DNA of 46,221 nt from an uncultured Clostridia bacterium (GCA_947303255.1 CAMYXL010000016.1:1-46221); one strand, 5' to 3'; positions 33,598 through 42,536 are shown, counted from the stretch's first letter. The notes: generated by a model from the letters alone, not told the origin. Program-made: numbers and translations.

Positions 33598-35121
33598 ATG
33601 AGTGAATATATTCTGTCGATAGATCAGGGAACGACGTCCACCAAAGCATTCCTGCTCGGTAAGGACGGCACGCTCAAGGCGTCCTGCGGGATGCCGCTTA
33701 CTCAGCATTACCCGAAGCCGGGATATGTTGAGCATGATCCTGACGAGATATATTTCTCAGTTCTGAAGGCCATGGCCGACGTCATCATGAGATTCGGCGT
33801 CCAAAAGGGCGAGATCAAGGCCGTTGCCATCACCAACCAGCGCGAGACGACAATCTGTTTTGACAAGGAGACACTAAGGCCGCTGCACCCTGCGATCTGC
33901 TGGCAGTGCAGAAGGACAGCCGATATCTGCAAAAGGCCCGAGTTCGTCTCAAGGCTCGACGAGATCACATACAAGACGGGACTTAAGCTGGACCCGTATT
34001 TCTCCGCCACCAAGATGCGTTTTATCTTCGAAAACGTCAAGGGCGCGGCAGATAAGGCCAAGGCCGGCAAGGTCCTTTGCGGAACCGTTGATTCGTACCT
34101 GGTCTATAGGCTCACGGGAAAGAAGAATTTCTTGACGGACTATTCCAACGCCTCCAGGACCATGCTCTTTAACATCAGAGAACTTAAATATGATGAGGTC
34201 TTAACGGATCTTTTTGATATCCCGGTCGAGTGCCTCGCGAAGCCTGTTCCGTCAGGCTATGACTACGGCGAGATCAGCCTTCAGGTAGATCAGATTCCGC
34301 TTACGGCAGCTGAGACTGAGGTGCTGGAGATCTTGAACGGAGTCCATATCACGGGCGTCGCGGGAGATCAGGCGGCTGCGCTGTTCGGACAGACGTGCTT
34401 TAGTAAGGGTGAGTCGAAGACCACGTTCGGAACGGGATGCTTTACGCTGATGAACATAGGAAGCGAGCCGCTTTGTTCCAAAGGGGGACTTCTGACGTCG
34501 GTAGCCTGTACCATAGGGGACGAGGTGGTGTATGCTCTGGAGGGAAGCGTTTTCCAGGGAGGATCCATTATCTCGTGGCTCAAGGATGAGATGGGCTTAA
34601 TTAAGGAGCCGTCGGACTGCGACAGGATCTGCTCGGCTTTGAAAGATAACGGAGGAGTCTACATGGTGCCTGCGTTCACGGGACTTGGCGCGCCTTACTG
34701 GAATTCGGAGGTAAGGGGAGCCGTTCTGGGCTTGACACGAGGCACCGGTGGTGATTATATAGTTCGAGCCGGCGTGGAGGCTATCGCTTATCAGGTAGCT
34801 GAGCTCATCAGGCTGATGCAGGAGGAGACCGGCATCAAGGGAAGAGAGATGAAGGTCGACGGAGGCGTGTGCGCCTGCGATTTTCTCATGCAGCTGCAGT
34901 CGGATATCCTGGATATGGATATCTACAGGGCAAGGTCGGATGAGATGACGGCAATGGGAGTCGGTATGGTCGCGGGACTATATGCGGGCTTTTTCGAGAA
35001 TAAGGATGAATTGAGAAAACTTTACGAGCCTTCGAAGGTGTATAAGCCGAAGATGAGCCGCGAGGAGGCAGAGAGTCTTCTCGACGGCTACAAGACGGCG
35101 GTGAGGACGCTTTTGGGCTAA
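33598..35121 (+). CDS. glpK: Glycerol kinase
   Basis: This 507-residue FGGY-family kinase makes glycerol 3-phosphate from glycerol and ATP. LSIDQGTTSTKAF (phosphate loop 1), AITNQRETT, WQCRRTAD (glycerol-binding Trp and Arg), YFSATKMRF, GVAGDQAAALFGQ with TTFGTGCF, the GGSIISWLKDEM signature, and DGGVCACDFLMQ occur in family order. The HPr-phosphorylated loop histidine is not obvious. AAGGAGG precedes the ATG. It lies between malQ and a transporter gene and no glycerol facilitator or glycerol phosphate dehydrogenase gene is visible here. Confidence 0.93.
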   Translation: MSEYILSIDQGTTSTKAFLLGKDGTLKASCGMPLTQHYPKPGYVEHDPDEIYFSVLKAMADVIMRFGVQKGEIKAVAITNQRETTICFDKETLRPLHPAICWQCRRTADICKRPEFVSRLDEITYKTGLKLDPYFSATKMRFIFENVKGAADKAKAGKVLCGTVDSYLVYRLTGKKNFLTDYSNASRTMLFNIRELKYDEVLTDLFDIPVECLAKPVPSGYDYGEISLQVDQIPLTAAETEVLEILNGVHITGVAGDQAAALFGQTCFSKGESKTTFGTGCFTLMNIGSEPLCSKGGLLTSVACTIGDEVVYALEGSVFQGGSIISWLKDEMGLIKEPSDCDRICSALKDNGGVYMVPAFTGLGAPYWNSEVRGAVLGLTRGTGGDYIVRAGVEAIAYQVAELIRLMQEETGIKGREMKVDGGVCACDFLMQLQSDILDMDIYRARSDEMTAMGVGMVAGLYAGFFENKDELRKLYEPSKVYKPKMSREEAESLLDGYKTAVRTLLG

Positions 35122-35132
35122 TTGGAGGAACT

Positions 35133-36065
35133 ATGACAGCGCTGCTATTCAGCTTTTTGCAGATGATGGTCCTGATAATCCTGGGATTTGTTCTGCGTAA
35201 GACAAGAGTAATAGACGAGAGAGTTCAGACGGGACTGTCGAACATACTGGTTCATGCGGTCCTGCCGTTCAACCTTATATCGTCGAGCCAATATGAATAT
35301 TCAAGAGAGATGATCCTGGCGCTCATCGCGGTGGCGGGTGCGGCTCTCTGTTACTTTACGTTCTCTATAATCGGCATGAGGATCATGATCGGCAAGATGA
35401 AGATGGAAGATCCGGAAAAGAGAGTTGTCCTTATGACATCGATCTTCATGAACACGGGTTTTGTAGGATTCCCGCTGCTGGGCGCGATCTTCGGTGCGAA
35501 GGGACTTCTTCTTGCTTCATGCTATAACATGGTATTCAACATCTTCATGTATACCTACGGTGAGCATAAGCTCTCGAGAAAGAAAGCTAACTTAAGAAAC
35601 CTTTTGGTAAATCCGGTTACACTCGCAACTATAGCTGCTTTGATCCTTTTCATTATTCCGTGGAGAATGCCTGTAAGGCTTAAGGATACGATAGATATCG
35701 TCGGCAACATGACGGTGCCTCTCGCGATGATCATGATCGGATCTACTCTTACTACTGTCGATATCAAGAAGCTCGTTACAGATAAGCTCTGCTATCTGTC
35801 AACGGCCATGAGACTTATCGTGTTCCCTGCGATCATGCTGGGTGCAGTCATACTCGTGAGACACTACATTAACATGATGCCGGTTACGGCAACGACCATT
35901 GTCATGATGACCGCGCTTCCGTGCGGATCCATGAATGTTATCTTCAGTGAGAAGTTCAACTGTGCACCGAAGCTGTGTGCGAGGATCTTCGCGCAGACTG
36001 TCGTAGTAATGATAGCGACGATACCGTTCTTCCTGTGGGTGTGCACGAAATTATTCGGAAATTAA
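35133..36065 (+). CDS. AEC family transporter
   Basis: This 310-residue membrane protein has about ten hydrophobic helices and the auxin efflux carrier family pattern: LGFVLRKTRVIDER near the start, then SNILVHAVLPFNLISS, FMNTGFVGFPLLGAIFGAKG, a second half with VGNMTVPLAMIMIGSTL, and a final ALPCGSMNVIFSEKF segment. The family exports or imports small organic acids and related anions; the substrate here is unknown. GGAGG precedes the ATG, 11 bases after glpK, so it may be part of the same operon. Confidence 0.88.
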   Translation: MTALLFSFLQMMVLIILGFVLRKTRVIDERVQTGLSNILVHAVLPFNLISSSQYEYSREMILALIAVAGAALCYFTFSIIGMRIMIGKMKMEDPEKRVVLMTSIFMNTGFVGFPLLGAIFGAKGLLLASCYNMVFNIFMYTYGEHKLSRKKANLRNLLVNPVTLATIAALILFIIPWRMPVRLKDTIDIVGNMTVPLAMIMIGSTLTTVDIKKLVTDKLCYLSTAMRLIVFPAIMLGAVILVRHYINMMPVTATTIVMMTALPCGSMNVIFSEKFNCAPKLCARIFAQTVVVMIATIPFFLWVCTKLFGN

Positions 36066-36085
36066 GTTCAGGAGATTTATCTTAG

Positions 36086-36826
36086 ATGGAAATGAAGGAA
36101 AACAACATCCAGAACCCGGCGCTCCTTCTGGCCATGAAGGTCATAAGGAGCGAGAACACAGAGGAGAACATGCTCAAGGTTCTCTCGGAGGCAGTGAAGG
36201 CGAAGTTCATCCTGCCGGTGGACGGTAATGAAGAGGGCAAGATGCGTTTTCACGCAGTACAGGGCGACGAGGGCAGGATCTACCAGATCGTCTATGCGGA
36301 TTCCATAAGTTTTAATAATGCGTTCCCGAGCGGCAAGCAGAACGGAATAGTTGCAGGGTTCATGGACCTCGCAGATCTCGTATTGAACGAGAACAGCAAG
36401 ATCAACGGCTTTATCGTTAACCCGGGCGCTGAGGAAGTTCTCTTCAGGGAAGACATGCTCAAGACCATAATCGATGAGTTCAAAAAAGACGGCATCATCA
36501 AAGATTCCGATGCACCTAAGAGTGCCAATATCAAGGTCGGCGATCCTGACAGGCTCCCTGACGGCATGGGTAATGCCACGATAGATTTTGGTGCGTCCAA
36601 GGAAGAGATCTTCAGGATCTTCATCCAGCTGATGCAAAGAGAAGGCAAGGATAAGCCGGAGTGGCTCTTTGTCGTTGACCATGCGGGAAAGACGGATGAA
36701 GTTTTGAAGGAATTGGGCGATAAGGTCGGTCCTCATCTGGACGGTCTGGACTTTGTCATGATCGACATGGGCGATCCTATGGCTGAGAAGATCATCAACG
36801 GCAAGATGCCTGTTTATGCCAAATGA
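36086..36826 (+). CDS. SseB family protein
   Basis: This 246-residue soluble protein has the two-part layout of SseB (serine sensitivity enhancer B) relatives: an N-terminal domain (NPALLLAMKVIRSE ... AKFILPVDG ... YADSISFNNAF ... GFIVNPGAEEVLF) and a C-terminal domain (EEIFRIFIQLMQREG ... EWLFVVDHAG ... LDFVMIDMGDPMAEKI). Biochemical role is not established. GGAGA is 10 bases before ATG 36086. The stop lies 8 bases before the tsaE start, so it is read with the tRNA modification genes. Confidence 0.75.
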   Translation: MEMKENNIQNPALLLAMKVIRSENTEENMLKVLSEAVKAKFILPVDGNEEGKMRFHAVQGDEGRIYQIVYADSISFNNAFPSGKQNGIVAGFMDLADLVLNENSKINGFIVNPGAEEVLFREDMLKTIIDEFKKDGIIKDSDAPKSANIKVGDPDRLPDGMGNATIDFGASKEEIFRIFIQLMQREGKDKPEWLFVVDHAGKTDEVLKELGDKVGPHLDGLDFVMIDMGDPMAEKIINGKMPVYAK

Positions 36827-36834
36827 GGAAAGTT

Positions 36835-37308
36835 ATGGAATATAAGATCGTATCACGTTCCGAAGATGAGACTAAGGCACTCGGCAAGGACCTGGCAGGA
36901 ATCCTTAAGGCAGGTTCAGTCGTGGCGCTGGACGGCGACCTGGGAGCAGGAAAGACCGTCTTTACCAAGGGACTGTGCGAAGGGATCGGCGTAACTTCAA
37001 GAGTCGCGAGCCCAACATTTACGATAGTTAACGAATATCAGGGCGGGACGATCCCCGTCTATCACTTTGACACCTACAGGCTCGAAGGAGCTGACGATTT
37101 CCTGGATTCGGGTCTTGATGAGTATTTCTATCAGGACGGGATCTGCGTTATCGAGTGGAGCTCCGTCATAGAGGAACTGCTGCCGCCGAATTCGCTGAGG
37201 ATCTTTATCAGGGGCGTCGGAAGTGAAAGAGACCTGACGGTGGTCTATGACGAAAATGAGTTCGACAGTGAGACAAACGATAAGCTTCAAAAGGTGCTTA
37301 CGAGGTAA
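36835..37308 (+). CDS. tsaE: tRNA threonylcarbamoyladenosine biosynthesis ATPase TsaE
   Basis: This 157-residue ATPase drives the TsaBDE complex that makes the t6A37 modification of tRNAs reading ANN codons. Walker A LDGDLGAGKTVFTKGL, VASPTFTIVNEY, the YHFDTYRLEGADDFLDSGLDEY block and ICVIEWSS are hallmark segments. ATG 36835 has GAGG at 36825-36828; an in-frame ATG at 36823 overlaps the previous stop and would add four residues. The tsaB part of the next gene starts 3 bases after the stop. Confidence 0.94.
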   Translation: MEYKIVSRSEDETKALGKDLAGILKAGSVVALDGDLGAGKTVFTKGLCEGIGVTSRVASPTFTIVNEYQGGTIPVYHFDTYRLEGADDFLDSGLDEYFYQDGICVIEWSSVIEELLPPNSLRIFIRGVGSERDLTVVYDENEFDSETNDKLQKVLTR

Positions 37309-37311
37309 GAT

Positions 37312-38454
37312 ATGAAACTGCTGGTTTTTGATACATCCAATTCGACCTGCTGCGCAGGACTTTATGAGATGGAGTTCGGGGGATCCGTTAAGGAGATCGC
37401 CTATGAGATCAGCATGGAGAAAAGGACTCATTCGGAGGTCCTTCTCCCGCTGGTGGACAAAGTCCTTAATAAGGCGGGAGTTACTAATAAAGACGTTGAC
37501 CTTTACGGCGTGACAGTTGGTCCGGGTTCTTTTACGGGTATCAGGATCGGCATAGCTACAGTCAAGGGAATGGCTCTCGTAACAGGTAAGAAGGTAGCTG
37601 GTGTATCATCAACTGAGGCACTGGGAAGAAGCGTGGAGCCGGTTGCTTTTGACGGGGTAACTTATATCCTTCCGTGCTTTGACGCGAGAAACAAGAGAGT
37701 ATTCGCAGGTCTATACGATGAGAAGATGAAGCCGATCGTTGAAGAGAATGCTTATGATACGGCTGACCTCGCTTCCAAGATCGAAGTTCAGAACGGAAGC
37801 AGGATAATCGTCTGCGGCAACGGTGCCAAGGTCATGATCGAGGCGCTGGGAGACCGTGAGGGCGTAGTAATTGAGAATGCCGAAGGTGCGTTCATAACAC
37901 CTTTGGGAATCGCCAAGTGCGTTGCTGAAGGCGGAGAAGCGATAGTCGAGGATGCCATAACTGTAAGTCCTAAGTATTGTGCAAGATCACAGGCCGAGAG
38001 GTTCAAAAAGCCGTCGGAAGTTACTATCGAAGATATGAAGGAAGAGGACGTTAACAAAGTAACGATCCTCGAAGCGGAGGGTATTGCTCATCCGTGGACA
38101 ATAGACGAACTTAGAGATCTTGTGACAAATGACAAGAAGGTCGCTGTCGTTGCAAGGACAACTGAAGGGGAAGTCGTGGGCTACTGCGGCGCGTCGTTCG
38201 TGATGGACGAGGCCGAAGTCGGTAACCTTTGCGTGGCAGGAAAGTACAGGCGTGAAGGCATCGCGAAGAAAGTGATGGCGGGCGTTTTCGAGAGGCTGAA
38301 AGGGAAGGGAGTAAAGACTTTGTTCCTGGAGGTCAATAAGGAGAATATGCCGGCGCTGAAGCTTTATGAGATGCTGGGCTTTGAGACCTACGGATCGCGC
38401 AAGGATTATTACGGTCAGGGACAAGACGCACTTCTCTTAAAAATCGAGTTGTGA
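37312..38454 (+). CDS. tsaB-rimI: TsaB-RimI fusion (t6A protein plus N-acetyltransferase)
   Basis: This 380-residue protein joins two enzymes usually made apart. Residues 1-225 are TsaB: LVFDTSNSTCCAGLY, RTHSEVLLPLVDKVL, the GVTVGPGSFTGIRIG motif and a DARNKRVFAGLY strand; TsaB partners TsaD and TsaE in t6A synthesis. From about residue 237 a GNAT domain follows (VTIEDMKEEDVNKV ... EVGNLCVAGKYRREGIAKKVM with the acetyl-CoA loop ... FLEVNKENMPALKLYEMLGFE), which matches RimI, the N-terminal alanine acetyltransferase of ribosomal protein S18. No stop or start lies between them. TsaD is not in the window. Confidence 0.93.
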   Translation: MKLLVFDTSNSTCCAGLYEMEFGGSVKEIAYEISMEKRTHSEVLLPLVDKVLNKAGVTNKDVDLYGVTVGPGSFTGIRIGIATVKGMALVTGKKVAGVSSTEALGRSVEPVAFDGVTYILPCFDARNKRVFAGLYDEKMKPIVEENAYDTADLASKIEVQNGSRIIVCGNGAKVMIEALGDREGVVIENAEGAFITPLGIAKCVAEGGEAIVEDAITVSPKYCARSQAERFKKPSEVTIEDMKEEDVNKVTILEAEGIAHPWTIDELRDLVTNDKKVAVVARTTEGEVVGYCGASFVMDEAEVGNLCVAGKYRREGIAKKVMAGVFERLKGKGVKTLFLEVNKENMPALKLYEMLGFETYGSRKDYYGQGQDALLLKIEL

Positions 38455-38532
38455 ATTTAACCAAAAGAAATGAAAATCTTTTCTCATTTTGCGTTGAAAA
38501 AAGCGAAAAAAACTTTGCCGTTCCTTATTTTG

Positions 38533-38593
38533 TTGACTTTGTTTTTTCGTGAAAATATACTTTACTTGCAATAAGATTTGCATAGTATATTTC
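38533..38593 (+). promoter_or_regulatory. Sigma-A promoter with a nested dyad, upstream of the Crh-like gene
   Basis: TTGACT at 38533-38538 and TATACT at 38556-38561 are 17 bases apart. AAATATACT (38553-38561, containing the -10) is repeated inverted as AGTATATTT at 38584-38592, with a second inverted pair TGCAA (38567-38571) and TTGCA (38577-38581) nested inside. The placement over the -10 suggests an operator. Confidence 0.75.
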
Positions 38594-38612
38594 GTTTCTT
38601 AAGGAGGCGGCT

Positions 38613-38876
38613 ATGGTACAAGAGACAGTAGTTTTTAAGTGTGAGGATGCGCTTCAGATGAAGGCTGTTGCGATGCTTATTCAAAAGGCTTCAAGTTTCA
38701 AGAGCACAATCTACCTGACCAGAGACGGGCGTCGTGCGAATGCCAAGAGTCTTCTCGGAGTTATGTCACTCGGTATCGAGAACGGAGTTGGAATAGATAT
38801 TAATGCTGACGGTGTTGACGCACAGGAAGCGGTAGATGAGCTCGTAAGTTACTTGAACAACCCTAAGGTTTCATGA
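38613..38876 (+). CDS. crh: Crh-like HPr paralogue lacking the active-site histidine
   Basis: This 87-residue protein has the HPr fold along its whole length: MLIQKASSFKSTIYL, then ANAKSLLGVMSLGIENG, then a C-terminal helix. Aligned without gaps to Bacillus HPr, the phosphotransfer His15 is Gln15 and the ARP that follows is MKA, so it cannot pass phosphate from enzyme I. Ser46 (in AKSLLG), the HprK target, is kept. This is the residue set of Crh, a catabolite-repression co-factor of Bacillus. AAGGAGG precedes the ATG. The gene overlaps the uvrC start by four bases. A role with CcpA is inference. Confidence 0.8.
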   Translation: MVQETVVFKCEDALQMKAVAMLIQKASSFKSTIYLTRDGRRANAKSLLGVMSLGIENGVGIDINADGVDAQEAVDELVSYLNNPKVS

Positions 38877-40738
38877 ACGGCTTTGATGCTCGACTTGATT
38901 TAGTACCACAAGAACCCGGAGTTTACCTGATGAAGGACGCTTCGGGTTGCGTTATTTATGTAGGCAAAGCGAAGAAACTGAGAAACCGCTTGAGATCCTA
39001 CTTTGGCGACCACGACATCCCCAACAACAAAGTAAGAGCAATGGTCTCTCACGTGGCGGACTTCGAATACGTGGTCGTATCCACAGAGGCTGAGGCACTC
39101 CTCCTGGAGGCCAACCTCATCAAAAGATATCAACCCCATTACAATATCCTTCTTCGTGATGACAAAGGCTATCCTTATGTCTGCATCACCATGAACGAAG
39201 CTTTCCCGAGAGTCATGAAAGTCTTCAGGCCCGACGAGGAAGCAAGGAAGAAAGGCGCCCTCTACTTCGGCCCGTACCTTAACGGAGACCTCTTCGTCTT
39301 TCTTAAGGCCATCGACGCCATCTTCCCTCTTAAGAAGTGCGCCCGTAAGCTCCCCCGTGACATCGGTAAGGAACGCCCGTGCCTTAACTACCACATAGGT
39401 AAGTGCCTGGCTCCGTGTAACGGCGGCATCAACGCCGACGAGTACCTGAAGATGATGGGTAACATCGTCGAATTCTTCGAAGGCAGATATGACGGCATCA
39501 AGTCCATGATCAGGGAGCAGATGGAAAAGGCAGCCGAAAGCTATGACTTCGAGCGCGCCTCCATCTACAGGGACCGACTCTTTGCGCTCGAGAACATCAC
39601 CAAGAGCCAGAAGATCTTCATGGAGATCAAGCGTGACGTAGACGCCATCGGTATATATTCCGATGCAGGTGAGTCTTCTATTCGAAAACTCGAACTGCGT
39701 GACGGCCGTGTCGTCGGTTCATCCACATACTTCGTAAGAAGCGAGGGCTCCGAAAACTCCGAGCTCATCTTAAACTTCTTAATGCAGTACTACGACAACG
39801 CCCCGTTCATCCCTGAGACCATAATCATCCCGTGTAAGTTGGACGATGAGTCAAGCCTGACAGACATCGAAGACTATCTTTCAAACCTTGCAAAACACAA
39901 GGTAACCATCAAGGTGCCTGAAAGAGGCGAACTCCTCTCACTTCTTAAGATGGCTGAACTTAACGCCCGTGAGATGATGACCAGAAGGATCCTTAGAGGC
40001 GGCGGAGCAGGAAGCGACCCTAACGCTGCCGTTCATATAATCGAGAAAGAATTCGGCATAGAAGAAGGAAGCATCAAGAGAATAGAATCTTTCGATATCT
40101 CCAACTTAGGTAACGATGACATCTGCTCAGGCATGGTCGTATTCACCAACGGCAAAGCCGACAAGCAGTCCTATAGACTTTTCAAGCTCAAGACAGTTGA
40201 GACCCAGGATGATTTCGCATCAATGAGAGAAGTTCTCACAAGACGTTTCTCACACGGCAAGGAAGACGGATTCACATATCCTGAACTGATCTTAGCCGAC
40301 GGCGGCAAGGGTCAGGTATCCGCTATCCTGGAAGTCCTTACTGAACTTGGCTTAGACGATAAGATCCTCCTGGCAGGAATGTTCAAGAACAAAAGGCACA
40401 AGACCGCAGGTCTCGTGTTCCCTGACGGAAGAGAGATATATCTTGATAAAGACAACTTAAACGATGACGAATTAGTCCTTCTCAGGTTCCTAACAGCAGT
40501 CCAGAACGAAGTCCACAGATTCGCCATCACATATCAGCGTAAGCTCTCAAAGAAGAGAAACTTAAGATACAGCTTAGAGGAGATAGACGGAATAGGTCCT
40601 GCCAAAAGGAAGAAATTACTCTCGCATTTTGGTACAATCAAAAAGATCTCCGAAGCAACAAGGGAAGAACTTCTACAGTGTCCTTCAATAAGTGAGGAGA
40701 ACGCCGACAAGATTATCGAGCATTTTTCTAAGGAGTAA
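38873..40738 (+). CDS. uvrC: Excinuclease ABC subunit C
   Basis: This 621-residue protein makes the two incisions around bulky DNA lesions. The GIY-YIG nuclease is at residues 11-95 (QEPGVYLMKD, IYVGKAKKLRNRL), followed by the Cys-containing KKCARKLPR ... CLNYHIGKCLAPC block, the UvrB-binding helical segment near 200-235, the RNase H-like nuclease domain (RIESFDISNLGND, ILADGGKGQVSAI) and a C-terminal helix-hairpin-helix pair (EEIDGIGPAKRKKLLSHFG). The ATG overlaps the Crh-like stop. UvrA and UvrB are not in the window. Confidence 0.96.
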   Translation: MNGFDARLDLVPQEPGVYLMKDASGCVIYVGKAKKLRNRLRSYFGDHDIPNNKVRAMVSHVADFEYVVVSTEAEALLLEANLIKRYQPHYNILLRDDKGYPYVCITMNEAFPRVMKVFRPDEEARKKGALYFGPYLNGDLFVFLKAIDAIFPLKKCARKLPRDIGKERPCLNYHIGKCLAPCNGGINADEYLKMMGNIVEFFEGRYDGIKSMIREQMEKAAESYDFERASIYRDRLFALENITKSQKIFMEIKRDVDAIGIYSDAGESSIRKLELRDGRVVGSSTYFVRSEGSENSELILNFLMQYYDNAPFIPETIIIPCKLDDESSLTDIEDYLSNLAKHKVTIKVPERGELLSLLKMAELNAREMMTRRILRGGGAGSDPNAAVHIIEKEFGIEEGSIKRIESFDISNLGNDDICSGMVVFTNGKADKQSYRLFKLKTVETQDDFASMREVLTRRFSHGKEDGFTYPELILADGGKGQVSAILEVLTELGLDDKILLAGMFKNKRHKTAGLVFPDGREIYLDKDNLNDDELVLLRFLTAVQNEVHRFAITYQRKLSKKRNLRYSLEEIDGIGPAKRKKLLSHFGTIKKISEATREELLQCPSISEENADKIIEHFSKE

Positions 40739-40742
40739 CCTG

Positions 40743-41468
40743 ATGTCCGTATATAGCATAGCTGACCTTCATCTAGCCAAAGATATCGACAAGCCGATGG
40801 ATGTCTTTAATTCATTCTGGGACAACTATATGGACAAGATCAAAGAGAACTGGGAAGCAAAGGTAAAATCTGAAGATACAGTCCTTATCCCGGGCGACAT
40901 CTCATGGGCTACATACTTAAACGAGATCAACCAAGACTTTGAATATATTGAATCCTTACCTGGCAAGAAGATCCTCTCAAGGGGTAACCACGATTACTGG
41001 TGGACCACCGTTAAGAAGATGGAAAGATTTACCGAAGAAAAGGGCTATAATTCCATAACTTTCCTTCAGAACAAAGCCATGGAAGTCGAAGACTTTATCG
41101 TAGGTGCCACAAGAGGCTGGATACTTCCGGGTGACTCTCATTTTGGTGAAGATGATACCAAGATCTACGACCGTGAACTCATAAGACTTGAACTTTGTAT
41201 CAAGGATATCCAGAAGCTTGATCCCGAACATAAGAAAAAGCACATCATCATGCTTCATTTTCCGCCGATAACCAAGGCATCTCCCAATACTGATTTTTCT
41301 CGAAAACTCGAAGAGGGAAACATCGATATCTGCATCTACGGCCACCTTCACGGTAAGGGTCACATGGTCGCAAAAGAAGGAGAAGCAAACGGGGTATTGT
41401 ACCGCTGCGTAGCATCGGATTTCATATCTTTTAACCCGATAAATGTCACGGAACTAATTGTACCTTAA
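40743..41468 (+). CDS. Calcineurin-like metallophosphoesterase
   Basis: This 241-residue cytoplasmic protein has all five metal-binding motifs of the family in order: ADLHL, PGDISW, SRGNHDYW, MLHFPP and YGHLHG. It has no signal peptide. The substrate is not known; relatives include phosphodiesterases and nucleotidases. ATG 40743 is used because AAGGAG at 40731-40736 precedes it; the frame is open further upstream, inside uvrC. It starts 4 bases after the uvrC stop, so it belongs to the same transcript. Confidence 0.88.
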   Translation: MSVYSIADLHLAKDIDKPMDVFNSFWDNYMDKIKENWEAKVKSEDTVLIPGDISWATYLNEINQDFEYIESLPGKKILSRGNHDYWWTTVKKMERFTEEKGYNSITFLQNKAMEVEDFIVGATRGWILPGDSHFGEDDTKIYDRELIRLELCIKDIQKLDPEHKKKHIIMLHFPPITKASPNTDFSRKLEEGNIDICIYGHLHGKGHMVAKEGEANGVLYRCVASDFISFNPINVTELIVP

Positions 41469-41544
41469 ATAGTACACAAGAAAAAAGTTTAGTCTGAAAA
41501 CATCTGCGGCACAGTCATTTCGAGACTTGAGAAAAAGTTATTTG

Positions 41545-41625
41545 TTGCTAATTTGAGGCCTATATATTATAATAAAAAAGTCGAGCCTTCTCGGGCGAAG
41601 GAATATCTTCGCGAGAGGGCTTTTC
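41545..41625 (+). promoter_or_regulatory. yicC promoter with a terminator-like leader hairpin
   Basis: TTGCTA at 41545-41550 and TATAAT at 41568-41573 are 17 bases apart. The transcript would begin near 41580, and the arm at 41584-41600 (AGCCTTCTCGGGCGAAG) pairs with 41607-41621 (CTTCGCGAGAGGGCT) with one G-T pair and a two-base bulge. TTTTC follows. It could attenuate transcription or protect the 5' end. Confidence 0.75.
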
Positions 41626-41648
41626 TATCCTGTTTTTTGAGGTTTTTT

Positions 41649-42536
41649 ATGGCATACAGCATGACCGGCTTCGGCCGCGCGGAAAAGATTTTTTCTACCA
41701 GACGTTACACTGTCGAACTTAAATCTGTTAACAGCCGTTACTGTGATATCAACATAAGACTTCCGAGACTTTTCAACTTCGCTGAAAGCGGACTTAGAAA
41801 GCAGATAACGGACACACTCGGAAGAGGTAAGGTTGACTGTTACGTAACATATGAGGATCAGGAGAGTGCATCTACTGAAGTAGCAGTTAACGAAGGATTA
41901 GCTAAGGCATATTCAGAAGCGATCATCAAGCTTTGCGAAGTAACAGGAAGGCAGGATGATCTCACAGCTACAAGATTATCTTCTTACCAGGATGTTCTTA
42001 TCATAAGACAGGCATCCGTTGATGAAGAAACTCTCGGTAAAGAGATAAGCGAAGTAATGGCGGAAGCATTAAACGGAATGCTTCAGATGCGTAAGGCAGA
42101 AGGTGAAGCACTTTGTAAGGATCTCCTTTCCAAGGTTGAATATCTTGAAGGTATCAGAAACGAGATCGCTACAAGAGCTCCGTCAGTTATCGAAGATTAC
42201 AAGGTAAGACTTTCAGACAGGATCGATGAGATCTTGGATTCTGAAAAGAGAGCATTCTATGATGATGCAAGGCTTGCTGCAGAAGTTGCGGTATTCGCTG
42301 ACAAGGCAGCTATCGATGAAGAACTTGCAAGACTTATAAGTCATTTTTCACAGGCAAGAAGCATTCTTACATCTGAAGGCGGCATCGGAAAGAAAATGGA
42401 TTTCCTCGTTCAGGAGATCAACAGAGAAGTTAATACCATCGGTTCCAAGGCAAATGATCTGGAAATCACGAACAGAGTTCTTCTTATGAAGAATGAGATC
42501 GAGAAGATCAGAGAGCAGATCCAGAATCTCGTATAA
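41649..42536 (+). CDS. yicC: YicC/YloC family endoribonuclease-type protein
   Basis: This 295-residue protein starts with MAYSMTGFGRAE, the family signature, continues with VELKSVNSRYCDINIRLPR, and ends with the DUF1732-type stretch KKMDFLVQEINREVNTIGSKAND. Members of the family have been linked to RNA cleavage. I use ATG 41649, since the frame's upstream start at 41553 lies in the promoter region; GAGG at 41638-41641 supports the choice. It heads the classic yicC-remA-gmk-rpoZ cluster. Confidence 0.93.
   Translation: MAYSMTGFGRAEKIFSTRRYTVELKSVNSRYCDINIRLPRLFNFAESGLRKQITDTLGRGKVDCYVTYEDQESASTEVAVNEGLAKAYSEAIIKLCEVTGRQDDLTATRLSSYQDVLIIRQASVDEETLGKEISEVMAEALNGMLQMRKAEGEALCKDLLSKVEYLEGIRNEIATRAPSVIEDYKVRLSDRIDEILDSEKRAFYDDARLAAEVAVFADKAAIDEELARLISHFSQARSILTSEGGIGKKMDFLVQEINREVNTIGSKANDLEITNRVLLMKNEIEKIREQIQNLV

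Noticed and set aside
36077..36736. 219-residue minus-strand frame opposite the SseB-like gene
   Set aside because: Shadow frame; the plus-strand product has recognisable blocks and a ribosome binding site.
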